Counted from the first letter of the stretch, positions 9,943-22,667 are shown. The stretch is 64,000 nt of DNA from Chondrosia reniformis (GCA_947172415.1 OX359189.1:8632501-8696500), one strand, 5' to 3'. The notes: generated by a model from the sequence alone, not told the origin. A program made the numbers and translations.

Positions 9943-12900
9943 TTACTCGTCCGGTGGACCCTAAAACAGAAAAATGCATTTTAATGTGAAACCTTTGTAG
10001 TATTTCAGGTTTAAAAATACTGAAGCATCATAAACAACAACTTACAAAAAAATCTTGAGAGAAATGTAGAGCTTTCTCATCCTGTATATGAAAAAAATAT
10101 ACATAGCATATAAGCTTTATTTTAAGAGTATAAAACATACCTTAGGCGACTCTCTTGAAAAGTTTGTAACCAATCTTTTCCTCTGAATTAAAAACCAAAT
10201 AATATATATCACTTGAAAACAATGCCTTGATATACGTATATATATATATACATTAAAAATAACAAGTAATTGGAATTAAAAAAAATCGTGGGTTCAGCCT
10301 CCCACACTTAAATTACTTGCCTACTTTGTTGGCCTGTGCATTGAAGTGTCTTTAAGACATAGAGATAATTTTAACCATTTCAGAAGTTAGTCAAGGAATT
10401 TAAGATTTCAAAGTAATTGGGTTAAAGAGTTAATATGTTGGAAGACTACAAGTTAATTTAAGTATATACTACAATAAACTCATTTTGAACATAAATGATT
10501 TGGAATCATTTTTAGGCATGCAAAGAAACATTTTATGACCTAAATTAGAATGATCACAATTAAGGAAGAAGTGTGTTTTGAAAGGCATTTGCTAACCATT
10601 AGTGTGGCACAAGTATACATTCAGCCTACCAGTTGTCTATTGGGGTCTTTTTCCTCTCTAGCATTTTCGCTGGAAGGCCCAGTCTGTAAGGATGCATGGA
10701 AAAGGAGAATATCATAAACTATCAAAGTATAAATACGTAGATAAATATGTACGTAGCAATGAAGGAATACTGGTGAACACCTATTAGAGTAATGCCTTCA
10801 TTCAACTAGATTTTCATAATACAGGGTCTCACTTAAGCAACTGCTAGCAGTAACAATCTCCAACTGAATGGAGGACCAAATATATATTACAGTGCAGGCC
10901 TCTATTATAAAATATACAATGGAACTTCTTATAACAATAAGGTAGCTACCCAAATCTTAAAAAATAGCCATTAAATTAACTTACGTACCTACAATTAGCA
11001 TGGCATAATAATGTATGATATTGTTAACAAATAGGGCTATGCAAATATTTGGCATACTCAGACAATCTAGAACACCATATTCCAAAAAAATTATGGTTAT
11101 ATATCATGTACGAGAGTTGTGCATTTATTACCAAATATGACAACACAACTTACATGTACATACTGGTTGCTATGCTCTTCCTCTGGGCGTTTTGGCTTGT
11201 CCTATATATCATGTAAACCATTACTTGAACATATATATACATATATCTACCAGTGATTATGTATTTCAGTATGACATACGTATACGTATATGTCACTGTA
11301 CATATTTTAACACAACTTCAAAGCTGGTGCGAAATATATGTATCTGTAACACTTTCAAAATGCCTAAAATGCAGTACAAGACAGAATTCTTACTACAGTT
11401 CAGTTTAAACATGAAAAGCCTACATACATACGTACGTACATTCTATGTATATACGTACGTATGTGAAACTGCATGTTTATGTATATATGTAGTTTACGTA
11501 TGTACATTCAAATTCTTAGGGGCATACACATACTAATCTTGTAGTTGTGTATAAATTATACGTTTACATACATGTATGTACATATACATATTAATCAAAT
11601 TAGTTGAGCTTTAGTAACACAGTAGAGTGTCTTCATATAAAATTATTGAGTATGTACAATTTACATACTTATGTATGTCTGCTAATGTTTGTTTATCCAG
11701 ACATATATAAATACGTATATACAGAGATGGGAAAATGTACCAGTCTACTAAATGTACATTCAAAACATTGGCGAAAGCAATTTAGGCTGTATATATGCAA
11801 ATTTTGCATGACTATATATAGTAGACATTCCTAGGCTATTATTTCTTTCTACAGTAGAACCTCGGTTATCCAAACCTCAGTTAACCGGCTACTCGGATTA
11901 TCCGGACTCGAAGGTCGCATACTCTTATTAACGCCCATCGTTTGTTTGCGAAGTGATGGCTAGTTTGAGTGGCTCTGCGAGGAAAAGGAAGCGCTTAGTT
12001 CTTCCCCTAGAGAGTAAGATAGCTATACTGGAGCGACTGAAGGCTGGAGCAACCCAAGCGCAGCTTGCGGAGGAGTACGGGATTGGAAGTTCGACCGTTG
12101 GCGATATCAAAATTACATATTCATTAAGATGATTCACATATCCGGCCGTTTCACTTATCCGGCCATAGCTTGGTCCCATTGAGGCCGGATAACCGAGGTT
12201 CTACTGTATATATAAATACGTATGTCCACTGTATATACGTACGTACATATGTATATACAAAAATTATTTGACAATACAGGACTTTAACTGTCTATAGATA
12301 ACTTACACATTTTATCTGGGTATATGTGGTCTCATTTATCATGGGATTATCCACACTTTCTGGCCCTTTGGATTTATTATGATCAATATCAGCATAGACT
12401 ATTGTTGCAGCATCTCTAGGCTGAAAATGTTTATGAAAGCAAACTGAAGGACTTACTCGTGTATAAACAAATAAAAATTCTAAAATTTGCCTATAGTAAT
12501 ATATACATTTTATATGTAACTAAATTGTTCTACACTTTTAACTAACTGTCACATCTTTATTTTTGCTTGTAATAACTTCACCGGATAACTATAGGTAGAG
12601 GGAAAAGTAATAATAAATGTGTGCAGTGAATAGGCAGAAACTATAAAAAGCATATCTATCTGTTCTATACCTACATATGCTGACTTAGCAAAGTTATAGA
12701 CCTGTAAGGACTTAAAAGAGAAGACAAGAAGACAAAACCTCCCAGGGCCACTAATGAAGGATGGAATTACCATAAACAGCCCAGTGAAGAAAATGAAAAA
12801 ATGGTATAAATTGTGTCCTCACTTCTATAGGTTTTCCCTATTATGGTAAGTCTAGAGAAATAGTCTGTTTCTATTTGCATTTTCTTAATCATGTCAAGCT

Positions 12901-15139
12901 TATCTTTTGGAAAAAGGTGATATATGTTTTTCATATTTATTTAAGTGTATGCTAAACACTTTATTAAAAATGTAACAGTGTATCTTATTATACTAACTGA
13001 TTCAGAAGGTGATTTTGGAACACTTTTCCTACTCTTCTTCTTGCAGTAGATGATCATAATAATCAGCATTACAAGTATTACAATTAAGCAGCAAGGGATA
13101 ACTACTATGGGTATGATTATGGTTTCCAGTCCAATAGATTTAGGCCTCTCTATATGCAATCCTAGATAAAAATAAATTAAAGATATACATGTATATATAC
13201 ATACGGTACAGGTCAAAAGAAACTTGGCGATTTCCGCAAGGGTTTGTACGGGAATCCGCAAATTTTCTGCGTACTGCTGTACAGCCATTTGCGGTTTGCC
13301 ATATCAGCATCTGCGGGTATCGTCAGCCATGTTTGTAAACAAACGAACAATACGTATGTACGTAGGGTGTCGATAGGGAAGCCATGCAATCTATGAAGAA
13401 AATGATACGTACGTATGTTGAGCATTTCGATCTTTATCTACGTATAAGTATCGTCAGAATTAATAATACGAAAGTATGTAGACAACAATAAAATAATAGA
13501 GTATTCAAAACAGTTTGCTTTGTTGTATAGATTCTTTCAATTGCTATAATTTTTAAAATATTGGATGCTGACCCTTTATTTTGGAGATGGAGAGACACAA
13601 TTCTTTCTCTTTGATACTTAGTTAATGGCATAGTATATTACTGGAAACTCATACGTATTATTCATTATCATTATTATTCATATTATTTATGTACGTACGT
13701 AAATCGCCAATCAAAACTCTACGATAAAACACTAAGGTCCGCCGAAAGAATCTGTGAAAATCCTCGGAATTTGTATAGATTCGCAAATTAACACCTATAT
13801 TCTGAGGATTTTCACAGATTCCTTCGGCGGACCTCAGTGTTTTATTGTAGAGTTTTGATTGGCAAATTAAATAATATGAGTATCCTGTAATATCCTACAT
13901 GCATTTGGACGTTATGAATCATTGCGATTAGAAGAAGCGATTAGGAATGAGATGGCAAGCAAAATTATGGTAGAATGGATCGAAGGAAGGGCAGCTGGCA
14001 AAAGATTGTATGTAACAAGAAACAGTATCAAAGAAGGAACTGTAGCTCCTGGAAAAACTGCTAGCGTGATTTGGGGAAAGTCAAGACTACGAATTGTAAT
14101 CGTCATAATATACTATGTACGCATACGTATACGTACGTACGTATACGCAAATTTCCGCACTTGCAGCTTTCCTCAGTTGCTCTCTCAAAAACCCTCAGAC
14201 AGCTGCGTGGCCAACTGCAGACGGTGGCATTGTCCAACAGCGGAAAAATGCAAAAATCGCCAAGTTTCTTTTGACCTGTACCGTACATATACGTATATCT
14301 CATTAGTTGTACGTATATGTATTCAACCTACGTACGTAATCACAATATTTTAAATTTGATCATTTAGAGAAATTTCTATGTATAAAACAGACTAAAAGGA
14401 AGTATACATATATTAAAAACAAATTATGAAATTCAAGGAGCTGTTTAGCTATCAATGATCACTGAAACTTCTGCAATTATGATTTCTGAAAGAATAATCA
14501 TTCACAATAGAGACTGACCAGTTACTGTTTTTGGTGTATCACTCATATCAGTCCAATTGTATTTTGATGCTTCTTGCGATAGGCTAATATTGATACCACA
14601 AGTATAAGTAGCATTTCCTGTAAATCTTGAAGTGAGATGCATGGAATTTTCATTTTGAATCATGACATCATCTTTCTTCCAAAAAACCAAAATCTTATAT
14701 CTTGTCATGTCATACGCATTTGTATAATTACAAGTTAAAGTAAACATATCATTTATATATAGCTCTTCATCTTTCTGAAACTCCACAGAAATTTTACCTA
14801 CAATATGTACATATAACAATTCAAATTATGACTTCTTATGTAGATGAGAAAAAGAACACTTACTTGTTGTTGCCATTTGCATTGTTGTATTACTAAAGGA
14901 TGAACCATCAAGTACAGCCCAATATTTAATAATATAGTTGGTACTAGCACTCAGATCTCTAGCCTTTGGCATGTCATCCCTGCCAGGTGTGGGAAAAGTT
15001 CCACTATCTATCTCATTTCCTTCTGTTTTATACAGTACTGTATTTAAGGTGTAATTGCCATGTTGCCATGATTCCTCTCTTTTCCATACACATCCAAAAG
15101 AGTTAGAAAGAGGCACGAGAACTATAACAGGATCAGGTT
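9943..15139 (-). CDS. Gene B (3' part): FN3-Ig-transmembrane receptor with ITIM and ITSM-like motifs
   Basis: Seven exons join in frame with consensus splice sites: FN3 14864-15139, Ig 14519-14797 (FTLTCNYTN, VFWKKDD, ATYTCGINIS), membrane segment 12998-13161 (IIIPIVVIPCCLIVILVMLI followed by CKKKSRKS), tyrosine tail 12307-12420, then three tiny exons 10141-10182, 10046-10081 and 9943-9960 ending GPPDE and stop. The 38-residue tail exon contains TIVYADIDH, a canonical ITIM ([ILVS]xYxx[ILV]), and TTYTQI, which fits the ITSM pattern TxYxx[VI]. Their tyrosines are 24 residues apart. This suggests recruitment of tandem-SH2 phosphatases such as SHP-type enzymes (inference from vertebrate receptors). 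Introns carry a Tigger MITE and a Tc1-like element. The 5' part is probably at 24943-25536. Confidence 0.85.
10263..10319. repeat. Short inverted repeat of the CAAGTA-TT family
   Basis: The ends CAAGTAATT and AATTACTTG enclose TCGTGGGTTCAGCCTCCCAC, which resembles the better kept hairpin at 19473-19534. It is probably a small palindromic element in a gene B intron. Confidence 0.45.
11852..12206. mobile_element. Tigger/pogo-type MITE (355 bp)
   Basis: Perfect ends CAGTAGAACCTCGGTTATCC and its inverse, flanked by a TA target duplication, as in pogo/Tigger elements of the Tc1/mariner superfamily. It keeps the first part of a transposase but not the catalytic domain, so it is a deletion derivative. 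It sits in the intron of gene B between the ITIM exon and the small exons. Confidence 0.9.
11956..12132 (+). pseudogene. Tigger transposase N-terminal fragment (CENP-B-type helix-turn-helix)
   Basis: A 58-residue frame starting MASLSGSARKRKR. It continues with ESKIAILERLKAG, AQLAEEYGIGSSTVGDIK, the N-terminal DNA-binding helix-turn-helix of pogo/CENP-B proteins. It ends at a stop after the first HTH. The second HTH and the DDE nuclease are missing, so it is not functional as a transposase. Confidence 0.85.
13434..13631 (-). pseudogene. Tc1-like transposase HTH fragment
   Basis: The frame starts MPLTKYQRERIVSLHLQNKG and continues with a helix containing TTKQTVLNTL, resembling the first helix-turn-helix of Tc1-family transposases. 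No DDE domain follows. Confidence 0.55.
13695..13866. repeat. Nested hairpin inside the Tc1-like element
   Basis: Arms of about 65-70 bp (left begins AATCGCCAATCAAAACTCTA, right ends GTAGAGTTTTGATTGGCAAA) around a loop of about 30 bases. It looks like a foldback MITE inserted in the larger element. Confidence 0.8.
13922..14106 (+). pseudogene. Unrecognised coding fragment in the Tc1-like element
   Basis: Open frame with MRLEEAIRNEMASK, VEWIEGRAAGKRLYVTR and GKTASVIWGKSR. Composition is protein-like and charge-rich, but I cannot name the family. The VxWGKSR region loosely recalls VKVKFGNKIYSAK in the GC-rich element at 8.8 kb. It has no start or stop context of its own and is likely a remnant. 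Confidence 0.35.
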
Positions 15140-15299
15140 CTTCAAATTTCATAAGTAAATGAAAAGAATTTAAAATCATACATTTACCCCTCGGCAGGCA
15201 TGCACCAGAGACTGCATAACAGTACATGTATGTATACGTACATACTAATAATCAAATTAATTAATATTTAGCTACTGTAATATTTGTACTTGGTAAACT

Positions 15300-18200
15300 G
15301 ACAAGCACAGTGTAATTCAATGCTTTTCTTGTTTCAGAAAAGATAATTACTAATAGATATTACCAGAAAAGGTTTGTCTTGCAGAAGAGCATATCACATA
15401 TACGTAGGTGTAACCCATTAAATATAGCAAGTAATTGGACTTACTTCACTAAAACTACAGTATGCTAAACATTGCAGCTGATCATAGTCACTATGCAATA
15501 TTGTGGATAGAATGTCTGAAATGAGTTGCTCAACCAGTGAAAGGAATGAAAATTTCAACAATGTAGCTTTAATGATACTATCTGGTTGTGCTGAAAAAGC
15601 AGTCAGTGCATGAAGTTCAAGCTACCAGGCATACAGTAGATGGGTCAAGATAGACAAAGGTCACTTGGAATGTCTCTCTACAGTGATTTTCCACATACGT
15701 ACGTAATACATAACATAAGACGTGAGATATATATTAAGACTGTTCATTCATATATATCCTCGAGTTATTACATATATTATCAAATCTCTGTCAGTTCCTA
15801 TGAAGTGTTGTTATAACATAACATATACGTATATAGACATCTTGATAACCTCAAAACATATTACCTACAGGTCGAAACGTCCTAATATTTTGATTAATAA
15901 CAAGTGTTGCTGATGCTCAAATTGTAACCAATTCATTATGAACGCAACAAGTACTCCTTATTACTTCACTTCAATACATGTACATATTCGTTGTCACTAT
16001 TATCAATGTTGTGACTTACTCTTAAATAACCAACCAAGATGCAGTGAATACACAAAAGTATGTCAGATACACATGTGAGATGAAGGCTTCTAATGACTAG
16101 TCCAATCTCACTGTTAATATGTCACTACTTATGTCATGGAGATAGGTTTAATAAAACACAGTACAATTTAACTATGGTAACAGGTGCATAACCTTTACAG
16201 TCAATAATGGTGCCAGCGCCCTAAATTGAATCCCCATAGGCTGAAGGTCACTTTTACATTTTACAAACGGAACTATAATATTATACATTTTCACAAAATA
16301 ACACGCCACTACAGGATATACAGTCTCTGTCAGGCTTCTAAACACAGTGTATATTATTAGATGTCAGTTAGATTCCCCAGTGGCCTAATATAAACCCTAT
16401 ACAATCATATATACTATGGGCGTCCTTGTATGTCTATGTAGGTGTATGCATATAATTCAGTGCCTACATTTATATGCTTGTGAACTTACCCCAACAACCT
16501 GTCATTAAGGGGTCGATGTCCATATGCAAGAAGTTGACACCCATACAACCTGGGTTATTTGTTTTGGAGGGTGGCACGGGACCAGGCAGGGCATCCCTAA
16601 TTAATTATTCTTTAACACTTAGCCATATATCCTCTACATCTCCATATTACATGCGTGAGCCTATATGTGAGCCTCTTTAATTGGCTTGGGTGGCAAAACA
16701 TAACAGATCCATATACCCTGCTGGACTGTTATGGCCAAACCTATAGGTATATTAACTGAGGATATATCCTGATTATATATTGGACCCGGCAATCTGACAC
16801 AAATATCATATAGCAATATTTTAGTTAAAACTGGTCCCGTGCCTTTCACACTGACAGTAGTCAGTGGAGACTTATATACATAGATAAACATAATACGACA
16901 AAAGGTACATATAACAACATAATGACAAATCTGGATTATAGAGGGGGTGGGGGGGGGGAAATTGACACAGGAGCTGTTTCTTTGTTGCGAGCCAAGAGTG
17001 GACGTGCACACAGTAATTAATGCTTTCCACATACGTAATCTAGCTCGGCGTCTCTTAAGCTAGACATATAACTTACTGATTTCATAGTTTGCTTCACCAC
17101 AAGTCAAATACGACTAAATTAACACTTAACCTATATGCGCATCGCTGGCTGGACAGGCGCTGCCCCACCTGGTCCCTCTAACTCTGTTTATGTAAACATA
17201 AACTTCAGTATTAACATTAAGGTATGAAGCCTATTACAGTGAAGGTGAGTGAGGAGGAGGACACTGGATGGGCTCAGGTAAACATTACTTATACAAGTAG
17301 ATATTTATGAACAAAACAAAATATGAAGGAAAATCTCAAGTGACTACCTGAACGTTCCTTAAGACTAGCAGAATGCAAATTTAACTAAAACACTTTAGTA
17401 ATGCACATAAGTGTGATACTTTAATCTAAAGAAATGGCGTACTTTTTCATGTGTAAAGATCTCAGAAACCATACAAAATGATATTGTCCTACATGAATGG
17501 GGTAACATGACCCCACACTGACTAAACTGGCTGTACTCTGACTTAAAGATTTGGTGCACACTGCATGTATATAAACTACGTACGTATATGGTGCAAGATG
17601 GATAGTCATTTCAATAACATTTCATTCTTACTACCACAAATAAGATTTACATAATACAGGCTACATACTTGGATGGTTTGACTTAATTTATTATCCTTCC
17701 TACAACTTGTGCAGTACATTTACACATGATACTTTAACCTATGTGTGTAGTTTAGTACGGTAGGCACGGAAATTATCTTTACGTGGGTAGTTGTAACTAC
17801 CTGAACATCGATTCAAAGTACCGGTATTTGAAAATGAAGTACCGGTATTTGAAAATAAGTACTGGTAGTTTTAAAAAGCTACCAGTACTGGCGTTTGCGT
17901 TGTAGCAACGATTAAGGTACTATCGGGGTAATATAGTATTACTTTTAAGGTAGGAACTGGGTAGTTTGAGACAGCCTCGGAAGGCTATTAAATACCAAAC
18001 TATTAACAGCTCACGTGTCATTGAGCCACCTAAGGCAACTAACTATTAACACATTGCGCTCGGTGAATACCGATCAAAAATATGGGTACTTTTTACGATC
18101 GTACGATCGAGGTACTTTCGAGGTACTTATCGGTCGAAAAGGTACTTTTATTTTAGTACGGGTACTTTACAATTACCCTCGCGAAGTACCCGAGTCCTAC

Positions 18201-19480
18201 AGGGTACTACCTGGTTCCTACCAAGTAGTACGTAAGGTAGTACCTTACGGAATGTAAAGATAATTTCCGTGCCTACCGTATGTACGGATGTAATGATTAC
18301 TTAAAAAGCTAACATTTAATAGACACATTTATGTTAAAAGAAGATCACATAAAACTATAGGTTTGAGAATAAATTGGTGCATTTGAATTAGTACCATTAA
18401 GGGGGAAAATATGTATTATTCAGTTATTTGATGTTTCAGATTGACATTCTAACAATTAGTCTCCTTCACATACGTACTACTTACTATATGACTGCATAAC
18501 AGTACATGTATGTATACGTGCATACTAATAATCTGGAACTGTAAGGAAACTCTATATAAACAAGGCATTGATAACTTACACCATCAAGCATCAAATAGAC
18601 TTTTGTTGAAATTTAAGAGAGCTACACACTCAGGAGAGAACTAAATGCCACACAGAAGTATTGCTATAGGTAACACCTCTTGGGATGATAATGGTTAATT
18701 AATATTTAGCTACTGTAATATTAGCACAGGATCAAATCTCAGGTATTATATGGCATGAAACCTATTAAAAATCTCTTGATCAAAGGGTCCTCAAGTATGC
18801 ACTAATACGTAGATCAATTTCACGGGTTTCAAGTTTTTAATAGCCCTTTTTCGCATACTTTCATAACTTTTGAAATCTGGCAGTTCAAAGAGTTTCAAAT
18901 AGGTAGGTAGGTAGGTGATAATTCAATGTTTGACTTACTCTTAAATAACCAATAACCATAAGATGCAGTGAATACACAAAAGTATGTCAGATACACATGT
19001 GAGATGAAGGCTTCTAATGACTAGTCCAATCTGACTGTTAATATGTCACCACTTATTAATTAAAATAGGTTTAATAAAACACACTACAATATTTAAAGTA
19101 TGGTAATTATACATATAAACTGTATTTTCACAAATTAACATGCTACTACACTGATATACAGTCTGTCAGGCTTCTAGACACAGTGTAGTATTAAATGTCA
19201 GTATTTAAGGTATGAATCATATTACAGTGAAAGTAAGTGCAGGAGGAGGATAGATTCAGTAACATAACTTATATACAATGACTACATACGTATATAAGGA
19301 CCAAGAGATTGGATGCATGATTGATAAGTTTTGCCTGAAACATCCCCTTAAGATGAGCACATTGTACCTATAGCACTTCAGTATGATATTCTTATCTACC
19401 TATAAAAGTGGTTAGTTTACAAATACACTTTCCCATGTACTGTATGACTGGCTATTTTTGACTATAATATAACAAGTAGT
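15300..19480. repeat. Gene B intron, duplicated in gene G intron (58340-60680) and partly at 61100-61800 and 23900-24480
   Basis: Long stretches match the intron of gene G, for example the 17421-17609 region against 59809-59997. A recurring sub-unit (ACTTACTCTTAAATAACCAA; CAGTCTGTCAGGCTTCTA; AAGGTATGAAGC) appears near 16.0-17.2, 18.9-19.3, 24.0, 59.1-59.5 and 61.3-61.8 kb. No exon is seen in this stretch. It supports genes B and G being paralogs that also share intron sequence. Confidence 0.8.
17758..18278. mobile_element. 521-bp TIR element with TA target duplication
   Basis: Inverted ends CGGTAGGCACGGAAATTATC and its inverse, flanked by TA. The paralogous intron near 60150 reads TTTAGTATGTAC with a single TA and no insert, which is the empty site. 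The inside is rich in tandem GTACCGGTATTTGAAAA-type motifs and GGTACTT words, with no transposase. This is a Tc1/mariner-type MITE by target site. Confidence 0.9.
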
Positions 19481-19534
19481 TCGAGTTAAAAAACTCGTGG
19501 GGCTGCCGCCCCCCGAATTAACTCGAACTACTTG
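19473..19534. repeat. Hairpin element
   Basis: Arms CAAGTAGTTCGAGTTA and its inverse, with a GC-rich loop GGGGCTGCCGCCCCCC. It is related to the hairpin at 10263-10319. Confidence 0.8.
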
Positions 19535-19791
19535 GCCGCATCGTTGGGATTTAATATATATATTCGTAATACTAACAATTGAGAACGCTTAAGTGTCCAG
19601 AACTTTATAAATAACGATGGAAAAGCTTCGTTAACTAAAACTTCCTTAACACCGCCATTTGCAAAAACGATGTATTGACGTATTAATTAAGTGTTACAAT
19701 AGTTGCGTATGAACTCGTATTATACATATATCAACGTATAAAATAAGTGTTATAACAGTTGCGTATGAACCTGCATTATATATATAGATAT

Positions 19792-20286
19792 AGTTACAAA
19801 TTTATACACGGATGCAAGTGACTCCCAAGATAATCACACTGAGGTAGATAATATAATACAGATGCAAATGACTCCCAAAATAATCACAATCAGGTATAGA
19901 ATTAAATGCTACAAGACTTTACCACACTGAAATTCTCAACTTCTGCATACAGAGTAGTAGTCTCTACAGATCATATAAGGTTAAACACATGGCCTTCCAA
20001 TTACCTTTTCACACCTTAGTATAGACTCAAGATGATGCATCTGCATGCCATTATCAGCAACAATTCCAGTCTCATGTAGGGGGGTTGGATGTGTTTAACC
20101 TTATATGATCTGTAGAGACTACTACTCTGTATGCAGAAGTTGAGAATTTCAGTGTGGTAAAGTCTTGTAGCGTTTAATTCTATACCTGATTGTGATTATT
20201 TTGGGAGTCATTTGCATCTGTATTATATTATCTACCTCAGTGTGATTATCTTGGGAGTCACTTGCATCCGTGTATAAATTTGTAAC
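19792..20286. repeat. Foldback element, about 198-bp arms and 100-bp spacer
   Basis: The left arm 19792-19990 and right arm 20089-20286 are near-identical inverted copies (AGTTACAAATTTATACACGG at the outer end). The spacer (ACCTTTTCACACCTTAGTAT) is shared with the 21.3-22.3 kb palindrome family, so they belong together. Ends carry the recurrent GTAACTTGCACTGTGTA word. Confidence 0.85.
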
Positions 20287-20504
20287 TTGCACTGTGTAGT
20301 ACTTGATTGTATTTAAACAAGCATAATATATAATAACACTCCTATATATATATACTAAGGTAATCTAATATATATAAATAAATACTCACTATATCTACTG
20401 TATGTACACATGGTATACGTAATGACACACATGAGCTTGCACGCACGCATATTTATCCAAATCCACCTCTACATATCCAATTACACTCCTGCACACGTAC
20501 ACAC

Positions 20505-21270
20505 ATGGATAAGTAACAGAAAACATAAGAAGAGATGACGGAGCTTAAAGTACTACAGTTTTACTACGGTCGTCTAAACGAATTTCTTTTATTTCTTTAC
20601 ATCAATATATATAGCAACAATTCTGGCTTAAACTTAACGTGAACGTATACAAATACGCTTTATCTATAACCTTCGCTATAACTCGCTTATTCGGTAGCTC
20701 CTTCTCATAGGAGAGCGTCGACTTGTCATAGCCGTTCTCGAAAGATGAACTTCTTTAGCAACGAGACGGTGACGTTTTCGCAACGTCACATGATTCTCAA
20801 AATGTGTACGGAGCGACATATACGAGGGTGTTGGTGACGCACTAGATAAACATCACAATACATCACCAGATTGCACAATCGCAACCTTGAATTCTTCATT
20901 ATATCTTGATTATTTTGCAATTTTAATTAAGCAATATTTCGCCACACGTTTGTCATACACATGTACCATGATATATGTTGATTTCAAAATGATCTGACCA
21001 ATTGATAATTTTTATTAATATAACACATTGTTTCAATATAAATTTCCCATAGGTTTTCTATAGTCCTATGGCTTTTTATATGCAGACTTTGTCCTCTGTT
21101 TTCTAACAAACGGAGGCCTCACTCAAAAATCCCTTAATTTAAAATGAGTTTTATACCCTAAACTTTATGATGATATGCCCATTTTGTTTCTAGGTCCTTT
21201 CTTGGAGCCATATGAATTATTTAATTATTTATATTATATTAATTAGATTACCTTAGTATATTGTAACTTG
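20505..21270. repeat. Dispersed repeat family R2, copy 1
   Basis: About 760-950 bp, also found at 22668-23430 and 51180-52110 and, inverted and partial, at 45240-45510. Shared words include GCGTCGACTTGTCATAGCCG and ATGATGATATGCCCATTTTG, ending at GATTACCTTAGTATATTGTA. No coding frame or transposase is seen. It abuts the palindrome family and may be one half of a composite element. Confidence 0.75.
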
Positions 21271-21296
21271 CACTGTGTATATATATATATATATTG

Positions 21297-22345
21297 CAAG
21301 TTACTAGCAAATATATAAAATATTAAATTACAATCAAGTACTACACAGTACAAGTTACAAATTTAAGAGATCCAAGTGACTATGTAATATTAAAATTACA
21401 ATCAAGTACTAGCTACACAGTGCAAGTTACAAATTTAAAGAGATCCAAGTGACCCCTAGGATAATCAGTATTTTAAACAGTACAAGACTTTAGTCACACT
21501 AGTACTGTTGCAGGCTTTGAAATCCTCAACTACTGCATAGAGAGTAGTAGTTGATACAGATCATCCAATTGCAAGGTAGAACACATGGCCTACCAATTAC
21601 CTTTTCACACCTTAGTATAGACTGAAGATGATGCATCTGCATGCCATATATCAACAAAGGCTTCAGTATTAAAGGGGTCTCAGCTAATAACCACAGCAGA
21701 TTTGATTTGCCTTGTGAGGGAGCTAAGAACACCGACGGTTGGTTGCATGCATTGGCATAATCAACAGGGTTAGAGACCATTTTGTAACTTGTACACAAGG
21801 GACATCATATACGTATATAAAGGCCTTGGCCTTTTATGTCCCTTGTGTACAAGTTACAAAATGGTCTCTAACCCTGTTGATTATGCCAATGCATGCAACC
21901 AACCGTCGGTGTTCTTAGCTCCCTCACAAGGCAAATCAAATCTGCTGTGGTTATTAGCTGAGACCCCTTTAATACTGAAGCCTTTGTTGATATATGGCAT
22001 GCAGATGCATCATCTTCAGTCTATACTAAGGTGTGAAAAGGTAATTGGTAGGCCATGTGTTCTACCTTGCAATTGGATGATCTGTATCAACTACTACTCT
22101 CTATGCAGTAGTTGAGGATTTCAAAGCCTGCAACAGTACTAGTGTGACTAAAGTCTTGTACTGTTTAAAATACTGATTATCCTAGGGGTCACTTGGATCT
22201 CTTTAAATTTGTAACTTGCACTGTGTAGCTAGTACTTGATTGTAATTTTAATATTACATAGTCACTTGGATCTCTTAAATTTGTAACTTGTACTGTGTAG
22301 TACTTGATTGTAATTTAATATTTTATATATTTGCTAGTAACTTGC
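21297..22345. repeat. Giant palindrome, about 510-bp arms
   Basis: The left arm 21297-21805 and right arm 21836-22345 are almost perfect inverted copies with a 30-base centre containing AAGGCCTTGGCCTT. The identical 90-residue frames read from each arm are a by-product of the symmetry and not genes. Half copies occur at 45527-46049, and a shortened palindrome at 50310-50880. Confidence 0.9.
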
Positions 22346-22461
22346 ACTGTGTAGTGTACTTGAGTGTAATTAGCTAACAAAGTATTTCACTATACTTATA
22401 GACATTCGCTATAAGCAATTTCGTTACTGTATGTAGTACACATGGAAAACGTACTAACATG

Positions 22462-22660
22462 GATAAGAATAAAGCCTAGTTGAAAGTCAGCAATATGAAT
22501 TTACTAATTCTGGACGTTTCGACCCAGAGGTCTTCATGCATCAGCAATATATGAGGAGTGGGAATACAATTCAGTATAAATAGGAAATTAGTAAATTCAT
22601 GTTGCTGACACTCAACAAAGCTTTATTCTCGTAATGATCGCAACAAACACTCCTAATTCC
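22462..22660. repeat. Inverted element carrying a GTCGAAAC motif
   Basis: Outer inverted pair GAATAAAGCCTAGTTGAAAG and its approximate inverse near 22600. Inside, on the minus strand, is the dispersed motif with GAAGACCTCTGGGTCGAAAC. Related copies lie near 15865, 41165, 48890, 51050, 58985 and 61105. Confidence 0.6.
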
Positions 22661-22667
22661 TACACAT

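Larger units (their letters stand above)
13204..14283. mobile_element. Tc1/mariner-like element, 1.08 kb, degenerate
   Basis: Inverted ends beginning CGGTACAGGTCAAAAGAAAC flanked by TA. The inverted ends extend inward with shared text (TTTGCGGTTTGCC region). Inside are a minus-strand fragment with a Tc1-like HTH (13434-13631) and a plus-strand fragment (13922-14106), separated by a nested hairpin at 13695-13866. It lies in the gene B intron between the Ig and transmembrane exons. Confidence 0.85.

Noticed and set aside
11192-11536. 114-residue open frame rich in Tyr, Val and Thr
   Set aside because: Produced by TACGTA/TATATA-type simple sequence. No domain and no splice support; it lies in a gene B intron.
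21526-22115. Identical 90-residue open frames on opposite strands (also at 45746-46018)
   Set aside because: They are the two arms of a palindrome read in both directions. No protein-like domain, and the copies follow the repeat, not a gene.
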